DNA of 64,000 bases from Rahnella aceris (GTDB lineage Bacteria; Pseudomonadota; Gammaproteobacteria; Enterobacterales; Enterobacteriaceae), in NCBI RefSeq assembly GCF_011684115.1, contig NZ_JAADJV010000001.1, positions 2,542,001-2,606,000 of the forward strand, read 5' to 3'. Position numbers and translations under genes: made by a program. Below the pieces are notes generated by a model. The model was given only the letters and a program-made list of their open reading frames with translations. It ran no database searches and was not told the DNA's origin. Shown piece by piece: positions 1-10,667 of the stretch (its first letter is position 1; each line of letters begins with the position of its first letter).

Positions 1-1841
1 TCCTGACGCAGGTTGGTCAGCAGCGAATCAAAGGCCACATTCGAGGACGTCTGTTGCATTTCCTGATTGAAACGTGCTGTATCAGCGGCAGGAATGGCAC
101 CCGGCGTCACCGCATTCAGTTTGACCAGTACGCTGTTGCCTTTATCGTCCTGAGTCAGCCCATAAACCGGTTGGTCTTTCTGAGGATGAGGCAGTGCGTA
201 AACGTTCTCTTCGAATGCAGAAGGCTGCTGGCTGCGCTGTACTTTCTGGACGGCACCAAATGTCAGGCCGGCAGCTTTCATGGCGTCATCGCCTTTGCCT
301 TCTTTCAACGCGGTCAGCAGTTTCTCACCTTCCATACGCGCCTGATCCTGTGCTTTCTGCCGTTTCACCAGCGTCGTCACCTGATCTTTCACGTCAGCGA
401 AAGGTTTAACCCCTTCAGCTTTGTGCGCATCCACGCGAACTACAAAGGCGCGGTCACCATCAACGGTAATAATGTCTGAGTTACTGCCAGGAGAACCGTC
501 CTGACCAATCAGGCCGCCGTCGAAAATCGCCTGTACGACAGGTTTGAAATTGATACCTGCCGGGATTTGATTCTGAGTGAACCAATCTGTGTGAACCGCT
601 TTCGTACCGGCAACATCTTCAGCTGAAGCCAGAGATTCGTTGTCATTAGTTGCCGCTTCGCTGACTTTCTGTTGCAGCGCGTAGTAGGCATCCAATGATT
701 TCTCTTGTTTGAGCTTGTCGGCAATCGTGTTGCGAACGTCAGCTAACGGTTTGACCTGCTCAGGCGTCACGTCATCAAGGCGCAAAATGAAGAAACCGCT
801 GTCCGATTTAATCACACCAGACATCTGACCTTTGGTGGTCAGATTGGCATTTTTAAATTCTGGTAACGTCGTTTCAGGCTCCATCCAGCCGAGGTCACCA
901 CCTTGTCTGGCACTCAGCGCATCGGTCGATTTGGTCTTAGCCAGTTCCGCGAAATCGGTGCCTTTTTTCAGCTCGGCAGCCACTGCGTCAGCATCGGCCT
1001 GAGATTTCAGAACAATGACACTGTAGCGACGGCGTTCAGGCTGACCAAATTCGCTTTTATGCTGGTCGTAATAGGCGCTGATATCCGCATCCGTCACGTT
1101 AGTTTTCCCCTGCATGGCCGCTGCATCCATTTCGATGTAGCTGACTTTCACCTGTTCAGGCGAGAGGAAACTGTTTTTATTCTGGTCGTAGAATGCCTGC
1201 AATTCAGCGTCAGTGACCTGCTGTTTAGCTGCCAGCGCATCGGTATCCAATGTGGCAGTCTGCACATCACGACTTTGCAGAATCAACCCACCTAGAGATT
1301 TGCTTTCCACTGGCAAAACGAAATCGGACTGACCGTAGGCTTGCTCAAGTTGCTGACTGATTAACTGTTGTTTCATCAACTGCGCAAAGTTATCCGCGGT
1401 GTATCCCATACCCTGGATGCTTTGCAGATATTTAGCATTGTCGAAACGGCCATCAGTCTGGAATTGCGGGGTCGCAAAAATCGCATCTTTGATCTGCTGA
1501 TCGCTGACGGTAATGCCTAATTTTTTGGAATACTGATCCAGCAACGTGACGTCAATCAGGTTGCTCAGGGATTCCTGGCGTAATTGCTGCATATAACCGT
1601 CGCTGCCCGCAAGCGCAGAGAATTGATCTCCAAGCTGCTGTTGCAAGCGGCTACGCTGGTTTTGAACTGCCTGTTCCAGCTGAGCACGTCCTATTTCCTG
1701 ACCATTCACTTTCGCTGCATAGTCGCCTGAACCGCCGATCAGGTAGTTGCCTACCCCTGTCAAAATAAAGGACAGAATAATCAGGGCCAGAATGATTTTG
1801 AGCACGACGTGATTGGCGGCCGCGCGTAAATTGTCCATCAT
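1..1841 (-). CDS. ppiD: Peptidyl-prolyl isomerase-like periplasmic chaperone PpiD (3' end cut by window)
   Basis: PpiD is an inner-membrane-anchored periplasmic chaperone that works at the exit of the Sec translocon on newly exported proteins. The reading frame stays open for 613 codons and runs off the left edge. It begins with a short cytoplasmic stretch starting MMDNLRAAANHVVLK, followed by one hydrophobic anchor (about residues 16-36, ILALIILSFILTGVGNYLI). SurA-like N-terminal helices follow and then a parvulin domain at roughly 265-355 (ERRRYSVIVLKSQADADAV, then GGDLGWMEP). E. coli PpiD has 623 residues, so only about ten are missing. Two adjacent ATG codons (1841 and 1838) could start it; the first matches the E. 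coli MMD start. It lies just downstream of hupB on the same strand, as in E. coli, with a terminator between them. Confidence 0.95.
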   Translation of the reverse strand, partial: MMDNLRAAANHVVLKIILALIILSFILTGVGNYLIGGSGDYAAKVNGQEIGRAQLEQAVQNQRSRLQQQLGDQFSALAGSDGYMQQLRQESLSNLIDVTLLDQYSKKLGITVSDQQIKDAIFATPQFQTDGRFDNAKYLQSIQGMGYTADNFAQLMKQQLISQQLEQAYGQSDFVLPVESKSLGGLILQSRDVQTATLDTDALAAKQQVTDAELQAFYDQNKNSFLSPEQVKVSYIEMDAAAMQGKTNVTDADISAYYDQHKSEFGQPERRRYSVIVLKSQADADAVAAELKKGTDFAELAKTKSTDALSARQGGDLGWMEPETTLPEFKNANLTTKGQMSGVIKSDSGFFILRLDDVTPEQVKPLADVRNTIADKLKQEKSLDAYYALQQKVSEAATNDNESLASAEDVAGTKAVHTDWFTQNQIPAGINFKPVVQAIFDGGLIGQDGSPGSNSDIITVDGDRAFVVRVDAHKAEGVKPFADVKDQVTTLVKRQKAQDQARMEGEKLLTALKEGKGDDAMKAAGLTFGAVQKVQRSQQPSAFEENVYALPHPQKDQPVYGLTQDDKGNSVLVKLNAVTPGAIPAADTARFNQEMQQTSSNVAFDSLLTNLRQ

Positions 1842-1865
1842 AGTGTGGCAACACTCCGCTGTAAT

Positions 1866-1892
1866 AAAAAAAGCGCACCGTTTTCGATGCGC
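1866..1892 (-). terminator. Rho-independent terminator after hupB
   Basis: On the minus strand GCGCATCG and CGGTGCGC form an 8-bp stem (one G-U pair) with an AAAA loop, followed by seven T. It sits 25 nt before the ppiD start, so ppiD needs its own promoter or read-through from hupB. Confidence 0.75.
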
Positions 1893-2005
1893 CTTGTATC
1901 TTACCTTACCAGCCCGATGACGTCAGGTTATTGTTTAACAACCAGACCTGAATGAAAAGCATCAGTGATGCGCCTCACACAGTTTCGACGTCAGTCTGCG
2001 GGTAA

Positions 2006-2281
2006 TTAACCGTTAACGGCATCTTTCAGCGCTTTACCTGCACGGAAGCCCGGCACTTTAGCGGCTGCAATGCTGATTTCTTTACCGGTCTGTGGGTTAC
2101 GACCAGTACGTGCTGAACGCTCGCGAACGGAGAAAGTACCAAAACCAACCAGAGCTACTTCATCCCCAGCTTTCAGGGTGTCAGTGACAGATGCAAGAAC
2201 AGCATCTAAAACACGTCCCGCTGCGGCTTTAGAAATATCAGCACCGGCAGCAATTTTGTCGATCAATTGTGACTTATTCAC
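2006..2281 (-). CDS. hupB: Nucleoid-associated DNA-binding protein HU-beta
   Basis: HU-beta is the small histone-like protein that, with HU-alpha, bends and compacts DNA. The product is 91 residues (E. coli 90) and nearly identical to the family: [20 protein letters not shown] at the N-terminus, the beta-arm motif [12 protein letters not shown], and the C-terminus [16 protein letters not shown] chose the GTG start at 2281. An in-frame ATG lies three codons upstream at 2290, but it directly abuts the GAGGGG Shine-Dalgarno sequence, while GTG sits 9 nt from it. E. coli hupB also uses GTG. It is flanked by terminators on both sides and transcribed alone between lon and ppiD. Confidence 0.96.
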   Translation of the reverse strand: MNKSQLIDKIAAGADISKAAAGRVLDAVLASVTDTLKAGDEVALVGFGTFSVRERSARTGRNPQTGKEISIAAAKVPGFRAGKALKDAVNG

Positions 2282-2348
2282 TCTTATCATCCCCTCTTAA
2301 AATTCGTTCATCACGGCGCATTTTCCCTGCAGACGTGACCGCGCTGCT

Positions 2349-2377
2349 GTTATATCAATCTTGTCAGAGTGATGCAA
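2349..2377 (-). promoter_or_regulatory. Candidate sigma-70 promoter of hupB
   Basis: TTGCAT, 17 nt, then TATAAC on the minus strand, about 60 nt upstream of the GTG start. The -10 matches at 5 of 6 positions, the -35 at only 3 of 6. Confidence 0.55.
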
Positions 2378-2428
2378 GCGACTGAAAGCAGCCTGAAACT
2401 CTTTGACCGTTCACTAAGTTAACGGCAC

Positions 2429-2464
2429 AAAAAAAAGCTGGCAAGTGAGATTTCACCTGCCAGC
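2429..2464 (-). terminator. Rho-independent terminator of lon
   Basis: A 12-bp stem (GCTGGCAGGTGA with TCACTTGCCAGC, one G-U pair), a 4-nt loop and eight T, 33 nt past the lon stop codon on the minus strand. Confidence 0.9.
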
Positions 2465-2497
2465 ATGAGTTTTATTCAACTGTGTAAGCTGAGGTCA

Positions 2498-4852
2498 CTA
2501 TTTTGCTGCCACCGGCAATGCACCGTAAGCCGGATTTTGCAGTGCGATGTTGAGAACATCATCAATGCGTTTTACCGGATGGATCTCAAGATCTGCCAGC
2601 ACGTTCGCCGGAATCTCTTCCAGATCACGTTTGTTGTCGTCTGGGATCAGAACCACTTTGATGCCACCACGATGGGCCGCCAGCAGCTTTTCTTTCAGAC
2701 CACCGATTGGCAGAACCAGACCACGCAGTGTGATCTCACCGGTCATCGCAACATCCGCACGAACCGGGTTACCCGTCAGACAAGACACCAGCGCGGTACA
2801 CATGGCAATACCGGCACTCGGACCATCTTTCGGCGTTGCCCCTTCGGGTACGTGAACGTGAATATCACGTTTTTCGTAGAAGTCAGGGTTGATACCCAGT
2901 TTGTCTGCGCGTGAACGGACAACCGTCAGTGCAGCCTGAATGGATTCCTGCATGACTTCCCCGAGAGAGCCGGTGTAAGTCAGCTTACCTTTGCCCGGTA
3001 CGCAGGCCGTTTCGATGGTCAGCAATTCACCGCCCACTTCGGTCCACGCCAGACCAGTAACCTGGCCTACCCGGTTTTCGGTATCAGCACGGCCATAATC
3101 GACCTTCTGCACACCGAGGAAATCTTTCAGGTTGTCGCCGTTAATTTCAATGTGCTTGATGTCTTTATCCATCAGCAATTGCTTAACCGCTTTACGGCAC
3201 AGTTTCGACAACTCACGTTCCAGACTACGTACACCCGCTTCACGGGTATAGAAACGGATGATGCCAGTTATTGCGCTGTCATCCACAGTCAGTTCGTTCT
3301 TCTTAAGCGCATTACGTTCAAGCTGTTTCGGCAACAGGTGCTGTTTGGCGATGTTCAGTTTTTCGTCTTCGGTATAACCGGAAAGACGGATCACTTCCAT
3401 ACGGTCCAGCAGCGGAGCCGGGATGTTCATCGAGTTCGAGGTCGCCACAAACATCACATCTGACAGGTCGTAATCGACTTCCAGATAGTGATCGTTGAAC
3501 GCCACGTTCTGTTCCGGATCCAATACTTCCAGCAAGGCAGAAGCCGGATCGCCACGCATATCCGATGACATCTTGTCGATTTCATCAAGCAGGAACAGCG
3601 GGTTTTTAACCCCCACTTTCGCCATTTTCTGGATCAGTTTGCCCGGCATGGAACCGATATAGGTACGACGGTGACCACGGATTTCCGCTTCATCACGTAC
3701 GCCACCCAGCGCCATACGAACATACTGACGGCCAGTCGCGCGTGCGATTGACTGACCCAGTGAGGTTTTACCCACACCCGGAGGCCCGACCAGACACAGG
3801 ATTGGGCCTTTGATTTTGCTGACGCGACTCTGCACGGCGAGGTATTCCAGAATGCGGTCTTTGACACGTTCCAGACCATAATGGTCAGTATCCAGAACTT
3901 CCTGTGCTTTGATCAGGTCCTTTTTCACTTTGCTGCGGGCATTCCATGGCACCTGAAGCATCCAGTCGATATATCCACGGACAACCGTAGCTTCGGCGGA
4001 CATCGGCGACATCATTTTCAGTTTTTGCAGCTCAGCTTCGGTTTTCTCACGCGCATCTTTCGGCATTTTGGCCGCTTCGATTTTGCGTTTCAGCGCCTCG
4101 TGCTCGTCAGGCGTGTCATCCATTTCGCCCAGTTCTTTCTGAATCGCTTTCATTTGCTCATTCAGATAGTACTCGCGCTGACTTTTCTCCATCTGTTTTT
4201 TGACACGATTGCGAATGCGTTTCTCAACCTGCAACAGGTCAATTTCCGATTCCATCATCGCCATCAAATATTCCAGACGCTCGGTGATATCAAACATTTC
4301 CAGTACAGATTGTTTGTCAGCGAGTTTCAGTGGCATATGTGCCGCGATGGTGTCAGCCAGACGTGCAGCATCTTCAATGCTGTTCAGCGAAGTCAGCACT
4401 TCCGGCGGGATCTTTTTGTTCAGCTTGATGTAGCCTTCAAACTGATTAATCGCAGTACGCACCAGAACTTCCTGCTCGCGTTCATCCACGGCCGGAGATT
4501 CCAGGTACTCCGCCTGGGCAGCAAAATGCTCGCCACTGTCAGAAAGTGTCGTAATACGCGCGCGTTGTAACCCTTCCACCAGCACTTTTACCGTGCCATC
4601 CGGGAGCTTCAGCATTTGTAATATTGAGGCAACCGTACCCACGGAGAAGAGATCATTAACGCCCGGCTCATCTGTTGAGGCTTCTTTCTGCGCCACCAGC
4701 ATGATTTTTTTGTCGTGATCCATCGCAGCTTCGAGGCATCGAATCGATTTTTCCCTGCCAACAAACAACGGGATCACCATGTGCGGATAAACCACCACAT
4801 CGCGCAGAGGCAATACGGGGATTTCTATGCGTTCAGAACGCTCAGGGTTCAT
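2498..4852 (-). CDS. lon: ATP-dependent protease Lon
   Basis: Lon is the cytoplasmic AAA+ serine protease that degrades misfolded proteins and regulators such as SulA and RcsA. The 784-residue product equals the E. coli length. The N-terminal LonN domain starts [20 protein letters not shown]. The AAA+ module has Walker [10 protein letters not shown] (about 356-364) and Walker [10 protein letters not shown]. The C-terminal protease domain has [11 protein letters not shown] with the catalytic Ser near 679; the partner Lys lies near 722 in [14 protein letters not shown]. It sits downstream of clpX, separated by the clpX terminator and its own heat-shock-type promoter, so regulation by sigma-32 is likely. 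Confidence 0.98.
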   Translation of the reverse strand: MNPERSERIEIPVLPLRDVVVYPHMVIPLFVGREKSIRCLEAAMDHDKKIMLVAQKEASTDEPGVNDLFSVGTVASILQMLKLPDGTVKVLVEGLQRARITTLSDSGEHFAAQAEYLESPAVDEREQEVLVRTAINQFEGYIKLNKKIPPEVLTSLNSIEDAARLADTIAAHMPLKLADKQSVLEMFDITERLEYLMAMMESEIDLLQVEKRIRNRVKKQMEKSQREYYLNEQMKAIQKELGEMDDTPDEHEALKRKIEAAKMPKDAREKTEAELQKLKMMSPMSAEATVVRGYIDWMLQVPWNARSKVKKDLIKAQEVLDTDHYGLERVKDRILEYLAVQSRVSKIKGPILCLVGPPGVGKTSLGQSIARATGRQYVRMALGGVRDEAEIRGHRRTYIGSMPGKLIQKMAKVGVKNPLFLLDEIDKMSSDMRGDPASALLEVLDPEQNVAFNDHYLEVDYDLSDVMFVATSNSMNIPAPLLDRMEVIRLSGYTEDEKLNIAKQHLLPKQLERNALKKNELTVDDSAITGIIRFYTREAGVRSLERELSKLCRKAVKQLLMDKDIKHIEINGDNLKDFLGVQKVDYGRADTENRVGQVTGLAWTEVGGELLTIETACVPGKGKLTYTGSLGEVMQESIQAALTVVRSRADKLGINPDFYEKRDIHVHVPEGATPKDGPSAGIAMCTALVSCLTGNPVRADVAMTGEITLRGLVLPIGGLKEKLLAAHRGGIKVVLIPDDNKRDLEEIPANVLADLEIHPVKRIDDVLNIALQNPAYGALPVAAK

Positions 4853-4940
4853 AGAGCTCTCTCTTAGTTTAGCTTCCGCCAGGTTAAGGAAATCTCGTGA
4901 AACACGAGTCAGACGGGTTTCAGCAAGTCGTTAACTGAGT

Positions 4941-4967
4941 ATATGGGGATGAATGTCCGACATTCAA
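4941..4967 (-). promoter_or_regulatory. Sigma-32 (heat-shock) promoter of lon
   Basis: On the minus strand TTGAAT, a 13-nt spacer, then CCCCATAT. This fits the sigma-32 consensus (CTTGAAA with CCCCATNT) and lies about 90 nt upstream of the lon ATG, as in E. coli. Confidence 0.85.
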
Positions 4968-4982
4968 CGATAAGAATGTGCG

Positions 4983-5013
4983 AAAAAAAAATGGGGGACA
5001 AAATCCCCCATTT
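4983..5013 (-). terminator. Rho-independent terminator of clpX
   Basis: Stem ATGGGGGA / TCCCCCAT with a 5-nt loop, then a run of T on the minus strand, 33 nt after the clpX stop. It separates the clpPX unit from lon. Confidence 0.9.
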
Positions 5014-5043
5014 CGTGGCTAACTCTCTGGATAGATTGGCTAA

Positions 5044-6318
5044 TTATTCGCCAGATGCTTGTTGTGCTTCCGGCTTGCCATAAATCATCAGAGGCTCTGA
5101 CTGACCCGCAATCACGGATTCATCAATAACCACTTTCTCGACATCTTCGAGAGACGGCAGATCATACATGGTATCCAGCAATGCCGCTTCCACAATGGAA
5201 CGCAGGCCACGCGCACCGGTTTTACGGATCATGGCTTTTTTGGCAATGGCCGTCAGCGCTTCATCCCGGAATTCCAGTTCAACGCCTTCGAGATTAAACA
5301 ATGCCTGATATTGCTTAGTCAGGGCATTTTTCGGCTCTTTCAGGATTTGAATCAGGGCTTCTTCATTGAGCTCACTCAGAGTCGCCACCACTGGCAGACG
5401 ACCTATGAACTCTGGGATCAGACCAAATTTAATCAAATCTTCGGGTTCAGCCTGAGCCAGTAACTGACCTTCAGTCGCTTTCTGCTCTTTGCCTTTCACT
5501 TCAGCGCCGAAACCGATACCGGTATTCGTATTGATACGCTGTCCAATCACTTTATCCAGGCCGGCAAAAGCACCGCCACAGATAAACAGGATTTTCGAAG
5601 TATCAACCTGCAAGAATTCCTGCTGCGGATGCTTACGTCCGCCTTGCGGTGGAACAGCAGCCACGGTGCCTTCAATAAGTTTCAGCAGTGCCTGCTGTAC
5701 ACCTTCACCGGACACATCACGCGTGATCGATGGGTTGTCAGACTTGCGAGAAATCTTGTCAATTTCATCAATGTAAACAATGCCGCGTTGCGCTTTCTGT
5801 ACGTCGTAGTCACATTTCTGCAGCAGTTTCTGAATGATATTTTCGACGTCCTCACCCACATAACCGGCCTCGGTCAGCGTGGTGGCATCGGCCATGGTAA
5901 ATGGCACATCCAGGAAACGCGCCAGGGTTTCAGCCAGCAGCGTTTTGCCGCTACCGGTCGGCCCGATCAGCAGGATGTTACTCTTGCCTAATTCTATACC
6001 GTTGCTGGTATCGCCATTACGCAGGCGCTTATAGTGGTTGTAGACCGCCACTGCCAGCACTTTTTTTGCAGGTTCCTGGCCGATAACATAATCGTCAAGG
6101 TGCTGACGGATTTCATGCGGCGTCGGTAATGCACTGCGTTCACGGTGTGGCGCGACTTCTTTGATCTCTTCGCGAATAATGTCATTACATAAATCGACAC
6201 ATTCATCGCAGATATACACTGACGGCCCGGCAATCAGCTTACGAACTTCATGCTGGCTTTTGCCGCAAAAAGAGCAGTACAGCAGCTTTCCTGAACCGTC
6301 TTTGCGCTTATCTGTCAT
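5044..6318 (-). CDS. clpX: ATP-dependent Clp protease ATP-binding subunit ClpX
   Basis: ClpX is the hexameric AAA+ unfoldase that recognises ssrA-tagged and other substrates and feeds them to ClpP; it also acts alone as a chaperone. The product has 424 residues, as in E. coli. The N-terminal zinc-binding domain has cysteines at 15, 18, 37 and 40 (CSFCGK, then CDECVDLC). Walker A GPTGSGKT lies near 118-125, Walker B is IVYIDEID, and the ClpP-docking IGF loop is visible in [12 protein letters not shown]. It follows clpP on the same strand after a 205-nt gap, so the two are probably co-transcribed with a possible internal promoter. A strong terminator follows. Confidence 0.98.
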   Translation of the reverse strand: MTDKRKDGSGKLLYCSFCGKSQHEVRKLIAGPSVYICDECVDLCNDIIREEIKEVAPHRERSALPTPHEIRQHLDDYVIGQEPAKKVLAVAVYNHYKRLRNGDTSNGIELGKSNILLIGPTGSGKTLLAETLARFLDVPFTMADATTLTEAGYVGEDVENIIQKLLQKCDYDVQKAQRGIVYIDEIDKISRKSDNPSITRDVSGEGVQQALLKLIEGTVAAVPPQGGRKHPQQEFLQVDTSKILFICGGAFAGLDKVIGQRINTNTGIGFGAEVKGKEQKATEGQLLAQAEPEDLIKFGLIPEFIGRLPVVATLSELNEEALIQILKEPKNALTKQYQALFNLEGVELEFRDEALTAIAKKAMIRKTGARGLRSIVEAALLDTMYDLPSLEDVEKVVIDESVIAGQSEPLMIYGKPEAQQASGE

Positions 6319-6523
6319 CAGTAAACCTCTTCTCTGGTATCAGTCCCGCAGCGTAACAATAACACCACGACACGACTATATTACACAACAGCCGCATGAT
6401 TGGCTGATGTCTGTTCATTCCTGTTATGACTCATTGCTTGCAGAACTTCAGTAACTCAAGCCCTGCCTTTGAGACGTCCGTATGAGTATAACTATAGACC
6501 ATCAGCCCGGCAGAAATAAGCCG

Positions 6524-7147
6524 TCAGGCGCGATGGGTAAATACGGAGTCTACTAACCCGTACTGTACAGCCTCATCAGCGGACAGGAAACGGTCACGCT
6601 CAGTGTCACGCTCTATTTCTTCAAGAGATTTGCCCGTATGTTTCGCCATCAGCTCATTCATACGAGATTTCACTTTCAGAATTTCTTTAGCGTGGATCTC
6701 AATATCCGTCGCCTGGCCCTGGAAACCGCCCAGTGGCTGGTGGATCATCACACGGGAATTTGGCAGGCAGAAGCGTTTGCCTTCGGCACCGGCTGTTAAC
6801 AGGAATGCGCCCATTGAACAGGCTTGTCCCATACAAATCGTGCTGACATCCGGTTTGATGAACTGCATGGTGTCATAAATCGACATACCGGCAGTGATCA
6901 CGCCGCCCGGTGAGTTGATATACAAATAAATGTCTTTTTCCGGACTTTCTGCTTCCAGGAACAGCATCTGGGCAACAATCAGGTTAGCCATATGGTCTTC
7001 AACCTGACCGGTCAGGAAGATGATACGTTCCTTAAGCAGACGGGAGAAAATATCGTATGAACGCTCGCCCCGTGAAGTTTGCTCAACCACCATGGGTACC
7101 AACGCCATGTTTGGTGCAAATTGCTCTCTTTCACCACTGTATGACAT
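6524..7147 (-). CDS. clpP: ATP-dependent Clp protease proteolytic subunit ClpP
   Basis: ClpP is the tetradecameric serine peptidase chamber paired with ClpX or ClpA. The product is 207 residues, the E. coli length. The catalytic triad falls at the usual positions: Ser111 in GQACSMGAF, His136 in MIHQPLGG and Asp185. The N-terminal propeptide ([18 protein letters not shown]) is kept. One small difference is Cys at 110, next to the nucleophile, where E. coli has Ala. It is the first gene of clpP-clpX and lies downstream of tig, from which it is separated by a terminator and a 413-nt spacer. Confidence 0.98.
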   Translation of the reverse strand: MSYSGEREQFAPNMALVPMVVEQTSRGERSYDIFSRLLKERIIFLTGQVEDHMANLIVAQMLFLEAESPEKDIYLYINSPGGVITAGMSIYDTMQFIKPDVSTICMGQACSMGAFLLTAGAEGKRFCLPNSRVMIHQPLGGFQGQATDIEIHAKEILKVKSRMNELMAKHTGKSLEEIERDTERDRFLSADEAVQYGLVDSVFTHRA

Positions 7148-7199
7148 AACCGTCTCCTAATAGATTCTGTTTGGCGCTATTTAAAATCGATTCTACTTG

Positions 7200-7225
7200 A
7201 GATAGGCACACATGACTATGCTCAA
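7200..7225 (-). promoter_or_regulatory. Candidate sigma-32 promoter of clpP
   Basis: On the minus strand CTTGAGC, a spacer of about 12 nt, then GCCTATCT. This is a partial match to the heat-shock consensus, about 55 nt before the clpP ATG. E. coli clpP is a known sigma-32 gene, which supports the call, but the -10 match is imperfect. Confidence 0.4.
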
Positions 7226-7486
7226 GCGGCCAAGTCGCCATTTACACGCCTGACGGTGTTTATCAGTCAGATTTTAACTACAAATTTACCTGGGTTAGCT
7301 CTTATCAATTGGGGGAATTGCCCCCTTTTTCAAGCCTGCAGTGATATTTCTTTTTTGGCGTGCCCCCTGAGCCAGTAAAAAGCCATCCTGAGGGTGTCAG
7401 TCAACAGTTTCTACGTGGGCTGTGCTTTATATTGATAAATATAGTGCAAAAACAACAGCCAAAACAAAAATACCTGATTTTCAGGA

Positions 7487-7519
7487 AATAAAAAGCCCGC
7501 AGTAAAAACCGCGGGCTTT
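7487..7519 (-). terminator. Rho-independent terminator of tig
   Basis: Stem AAGCCCGC / GCGGGCTT followed on the minus strand by TTTATTTCC, 42 nt after the tig stop. Confidence 0.85.
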
Positions 7520-7560
7520 GGAAGCAAACCTGTAAACAGGTTCAGCAACGTGCATTACAA

Positions 7561-8865
7561 TTATGCAGGTTGAGTCTGGTTCATCAGTTCAGTAAAGGTA
7601 GTGGCTTTTTCAGTCACTTTCGCTTTAGACAACAGAGTTTCGACCGCTTGTTCTTCCAGTGCGACGTTACGCATGTTGTTCATCAGCTCTTTGTTTTTGC
7701 TGTAGAACTCAACAACTTCCTGTGGATCTTCGTACGCAGAAGCCATTTCTTCGATCAGTGCTTTAACGCGATCTTCATCAGCTTTCAGTTCGTGCTGGCT
7801 GATGACCTCGCCCAGCAACAAACCAACAACGACGCGACGTTTAGCTTGCTCTTCAAACAATTCGCGTGGCAGTTCCAGCGCTTGTTTTTCGTTGCCGCCA
7901 AAACGTTGTGCAGCCTGACGACGCAGAACATCCACTTCGCCGTCGATCAGTGCAGATGGCACGTCGATTTCGTTAGCGCTGACCAGACCGTCGATTGCCT
8001 GAGTTTTGATGCGGTTACGAACAGCACCTTTCAGCTCGCGTTCCATGTTTTTACGCACTTCAGCACGCAGACCTTCAACAGAACCATCAGCCACGCCGAA
8101 ACGTTTGATGAATTCAGGGGTCAGTTCTGGCAACTCACGCTCTTCTACTTTCTTCAAAGTAATCGCGAACTTAGCCGCTTTACCTTTCAGGTTTTCAGCA
8201 TGGTAATCTTCCGGGAAGTTCACGTCGATGGTGAATTCTTCACCGGCTTTGTGACCCACCAGACCGTCTTCGAAGCCTGGGATCATGCGGCCCTGGCCCA
8301 TAGCCAGTACGAAATCAGAAGCTTTGCCGCCTTCGAATTCTTCACCGTCGATGGAACCGGAGAAATCTACAGTCACGCGGTCTTCAGCAGTGGCCGCAGC
8401 ATCAGTTTCCTTCCAGTCCGCTTGTTGCTTACGCAGAGTTTCCAGCATGGTATCAACATCAGCGTCGTTAACTTCAACAACCGGTTTTTCAACTTCGATG
8501 TTTTCCAGATCTTTCAGCTCAACTTCCGGGTACACTTCAAATTCTACGGAGAAGTTAAAGTCTTCACCCTGCTTGTACTCACCCGGGATGTAGTTAGGTG
8601 CGCCAGCTGGATTGATTTTTTCTTTGATGATCGCATCAACGAAATTGCGTTGCATCAGATCACCCAGTACGTCCTGACGTACTGACGCGCCGTAACGCTG
8701 TTCAATGATGTGGCTTGGTACTTTGCCTTTACGGAAGCCGTCAATACGTACTTTTTTAGAGACGTTGATCAGTTCACTGCTCACTGCTTTTTCAATGCTT
8801 TCAGCAGGAACAGTAATCGTTACGCGGCGCCCAAGGCCTTGAGTGGTTTCAACAGAAACTTGCAT
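7561..8865 (-). CDS. tig: Trigger factor (ribosome-bound chaperone/PPIase)
   Basis: Trigger factor binds the ribosome at L23 and shields nascent chains; it also has prolyl isomerase activity. The product is 434 residues (E. coli 432). The N-terminal ribosome-binding domain has the signature GFRKGKVP (about 43-50). The FKBP-type domain at about 150-245 includes [15 protein letters not shown] and [18 protein letters not shown], and a long helical C-terminal domain follows. The ATG is preceded by TTTTTTGAGGTAACAAG, a good ribosome binding site. It is monocistronic by its flanks: its own promoter upstream and a terminator downstream before clpP. Confidence 0.98.
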   Translation of the reverse strand: MQVSVETTQGLGRRVTITVPAESIEKAVSSELINVSKKVRIDGFRKGKVPSHIIEQRYGASVRQDVLGDLMQRNFVDAIIKEKINPAGAPNYIPGEYKQGEDFNFSVEFEVYPEVELKDLENIEVEKPVVEVNDADVDTMLETLRKQQADWKETDAAATAEDRVTVDFSGSIDGEEFEGGKASDFVLAMGQGRMIPGFEDGLVGHKAGEEFTIDVNFPEDYHAENLKGKAAKFAITLKKVEERELPELTPEFIKRFGVADGSVEGLRAEVRKNMERELKGAVRNRIKTQAIDGLVSANEIDVPSALIDGEVDVLRRQAAQRFGGNEKQALELPRELFEEQAKRRVVVGLLLGEVISQHELKADEDRVKALIEEMASAYEDPQEVVEFYSKNKELMNNMRNVALEEQAVETLLSKAKVTEKATTFTELMNQTQPA

Positions 8866-9035
8866 CTTGTTACCTCAAAAAAAAATCACAGTGCTCGGTC
8901 AACTCCAGAAGTCGTTCTCAAGATGAGCGCAAACTTACCTTGAAAACGACTTCTAAGAACCGGGACAGTTCTGTATCAGAACGTAGCCCTGTATTCGAGA
9001 GCGTCCGAAACCATTCCGGAAAAATTAGACGCGAC

Positions 9036-9064
9036 ATTATAGCGGCGCATACGCATTGAGTCGA
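9036..9064 (-). promoter_or_regulatory. Sigma-70 promoter of tig
   Basis: On the minus strand TCGACT, 17 nt, then a perfect TATAAT, giving a leader of about 160 nt before the tig ATG. The rest of the 432-nt tig-bolA spacer (8866-9297) holds the bolA terminator and no recognisable gene. Confidence 0.7.
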
Positions 9065-9170
9065 GGACGGTCTCTGTTGCGCGGGAGGGAAACTCACACG
9101 GGACTCGATCCTTCGAAAAATGCGGTCATTCAGAGGCATAAACCTCGTGCCGTCAGTCCGTCAGAAGAAA

Positions 9171-9195
9171 AACAAAAACGGCCCGCAGGCCGTTT
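9171..9195 (-). terminator. Rho-independent terminator of bolA
   Basis: Stem AAACGGCC / GGCCGTTT with a 4-nt loop, then TTGTTTTT on the minus strand, about 100 nt after the bolA stop. Confidence 0.8.
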
Positions 9196-9297
9196 CTTGA
9201 AATTCGCATCTACTAATACCGCATCTGGCAAGGAAAGTTCCAGTGTTACCGCGTCAAATGCCGATATTTATGCCTTTTGTGAATCAGATCGCGACTG

Positions 9298-9612
9298 TCA
9301 GGCCATGGTGCCCGCGCCGCGACACGGCGGTGAAGCTGGCACCGTATCCTGTAAGCCTTCCCATTCTTTCAGGGTATACGTGTGCAAAGCCAGCGCATGC
9401 ACGCTGCCTGCCAGCTCCTCCGTTAATTTCCCATAGATGGCACGATGACGCGCCAGGAAACGCTCCCCGATAAACTTATCCGACACCATGACCACTTTAA
9501 AATGGCTCTCGGAGCCTGCCGGGACATTATGACGATAGCTTTCGTCAGTCACTTCCAGAAACGCAGGTTCAAATGCTTCAACTAATTTTGCTTCTATTTG
9601 CTCACGAATCAT
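9298..9612 (-). CDS. bolA: BolA family stress-response regulator
   Basis: BolA is a small protein linked to stationary-phase morphology and to iron-sulfur biology with monothiol glutaredoxin. The product is 104 residues (E. coli 105). Conserved stretches include [46 protein letters not shown] and the PPCRGAG tail. I start it at ATG 9612, which has AAGGAG 6 nt upstream and matches the E. coli MIRERIE start. The frame is open further upstream but without homology. It is divergent from yajG, as in E. coli. Confidence 0.96.
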   Translation of the reverse strand: MIREQIEAKLVEAFEPAFLEVTDESYRHNVPAGSESHFKVVMVSDKFIGERFLARHRAIYGKLTEELAGSVHALALHTYTLKEWEGLQDTVPASPPCRGAGTMA

Positions 9613-9940
9613 AGCAATCTCCTTACACCGCATCAGCAGAGAACTGCGCCTGTCTGGTACACCTATCTCTTTATAATGATAGGCGGCTTTCCAGATTCTA
9701 TGCACGCCAGAACAATAAATTTCTGCTGCAGATTGATAAAAATGGCGCTCAGTCTGTCAAAGAAACTGCCGCTTCGCTACGGATGGCGTCAGCAGCCCGC
9801 AGCTTTACTGCGACTTTGCTGAAAAAAAACGCGAAAAACACGCTTTTCCGGATTGTTGGGACTTCCCCCGGCAAATGGCAATGTTATGATGTCGGCAAAT
9901 TTTTGAGCACTATTCCCTTATTAATATTGAGAAAATACAC
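9613..9940. other. Divergent bolA / yajG intergenic region
   Basis: These 328 nt carry the promoters of two divergent genes. AT-rich -10-like elements are visible on each side (TTATAA near 9671 for bolA, TATGAT near 9892 for yajG), but I cannot pair either with a convincing -35. I see no gearbox match. Confidence 0.4.
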
Positions 9941-10519
9941 ATGCTAAAGAAAATTATTTTCCCTGTTCTGGCACTGTTCATGCTGGCCGGTTGCGCCACC
10001 AGCACTAACACCCTGGACGTTTCACCGAAAATTGTTCTGCCTTCACAAGATCCAACGCTTCAGGGCATTACTATCAGCATCAACGGTGCTGACCAGCGTC
10101 AGGATCAGGCACTGGCAAAAGTGAACCGCGATGGGCAGTTGATTTCCCTGACACCGTCACGCGATCTGCGTTTCCTGTTGCAGGAATCACTGGAGAAACA
10201 AATGACCGCCAGAGGTTACATGGTGGGGGCTGACGGCGCGGTTGATTTGCAAATTGTAGTGAACAACCTGTATGCAGATGTTCAGGAAGGTAACCTGCGT
10301 TATAACATCACCACTAAAGCCGACATCTCCATCATCGCGACGGCGAAGAACGGCAGCAAGCAGGTGAAAAACTACCGCTCGACATATAACGTTCAGGGCG
10401 CACTGTCTGCGACTAACGCAAAAATTACCAACGCAGTTAACACCACACTGGGCGATGTCATCAGTGACATGGCGTCAGACACCAGCATCAGTGACTTCAT
10501 CAAAGCGAATGCCCGTTAA
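9941..10519 (+). CDS. yajG: YajG family lipoprotein
   Basis: A predicted lipoprotein of unknown function, conserved next to ampG and bolA across enterobacteria. The 192-residue length equals E. coli YajG. The signal peptide MLKKIIFPVLALFMLAGCA ends in a lipobox (LAGC) with the acylated Cys at position 18. Residue +2 after the Cys is Ala, so sorting to the outer membrane is expected. The remainder is a single soluble domain without a recognisable catalytic motif. It ends in a strong terminator, so it is probably transcribed apart from ampG. Confidence 0.9.
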   Translation: MLKKIIFPVLALFMLAGCATSTNTLDVSPKIVLPSQDPTLQGITISINGADQRQDQALAKVNRDGQLISLTPSRDLRFLLQESLEKQMTARGYMVGADGAVDLQIVVNNLYADVQEGNLRYNITTKADISIIATAKNGSKQVKNYRSTYNVQGALSATNAKITNAVNTTLGDVISDMASDTSISDFIKANAR

Positions 10520-10543
10520 GTTCAGCTGAAGTTTGCGTGATGA

Positions 10544-10577
10544 ATTCTGCCCGGCTCGTCCGGGCAGAATGCTTTTT
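10544..10577 (+). terminator. Rho-independent terminator of yajG
   Basis: An 11-bp perfect stem (ATTCTGCCCGG / CCGGGCAGAAT), a 5-nt loop, then GCTTTTT, 25 nt after the yajG stop. Confidence 0.9.
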
Positions 10578-10667
10578 AAGGCCAGTGATTATCTTTCCTG
10601 AAATGCATCCCTTCCTTTATTATGCGTATGCGCCACTCTCTCAACGGTTCGCAGGAACACAATTTTC

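Larger units (their letters stand above)
7148..7560. other. 413-nt spacer between tig and clpP
   Basis: No gene is visible. It holds the tig terminator at its right end and the clpP leader at its left end, with a candidate heat-shock promoter at 7200-7225. I see nothing definite between about 7230 and 7480. Confidence 0.6.

Noticed and set aside
3881..4570. 229-codon plus-strand frame
   Set aside because: Antisense to lon, with no family features.
7570..8685. Open frame of 371 codons on the plus strand
   Set aside because: Antisense to tig; the tig protein is unmistakable and the shadow frame is rich in Phe, His and Gln as expected for a mirror of Lys/Glu-rich coding.
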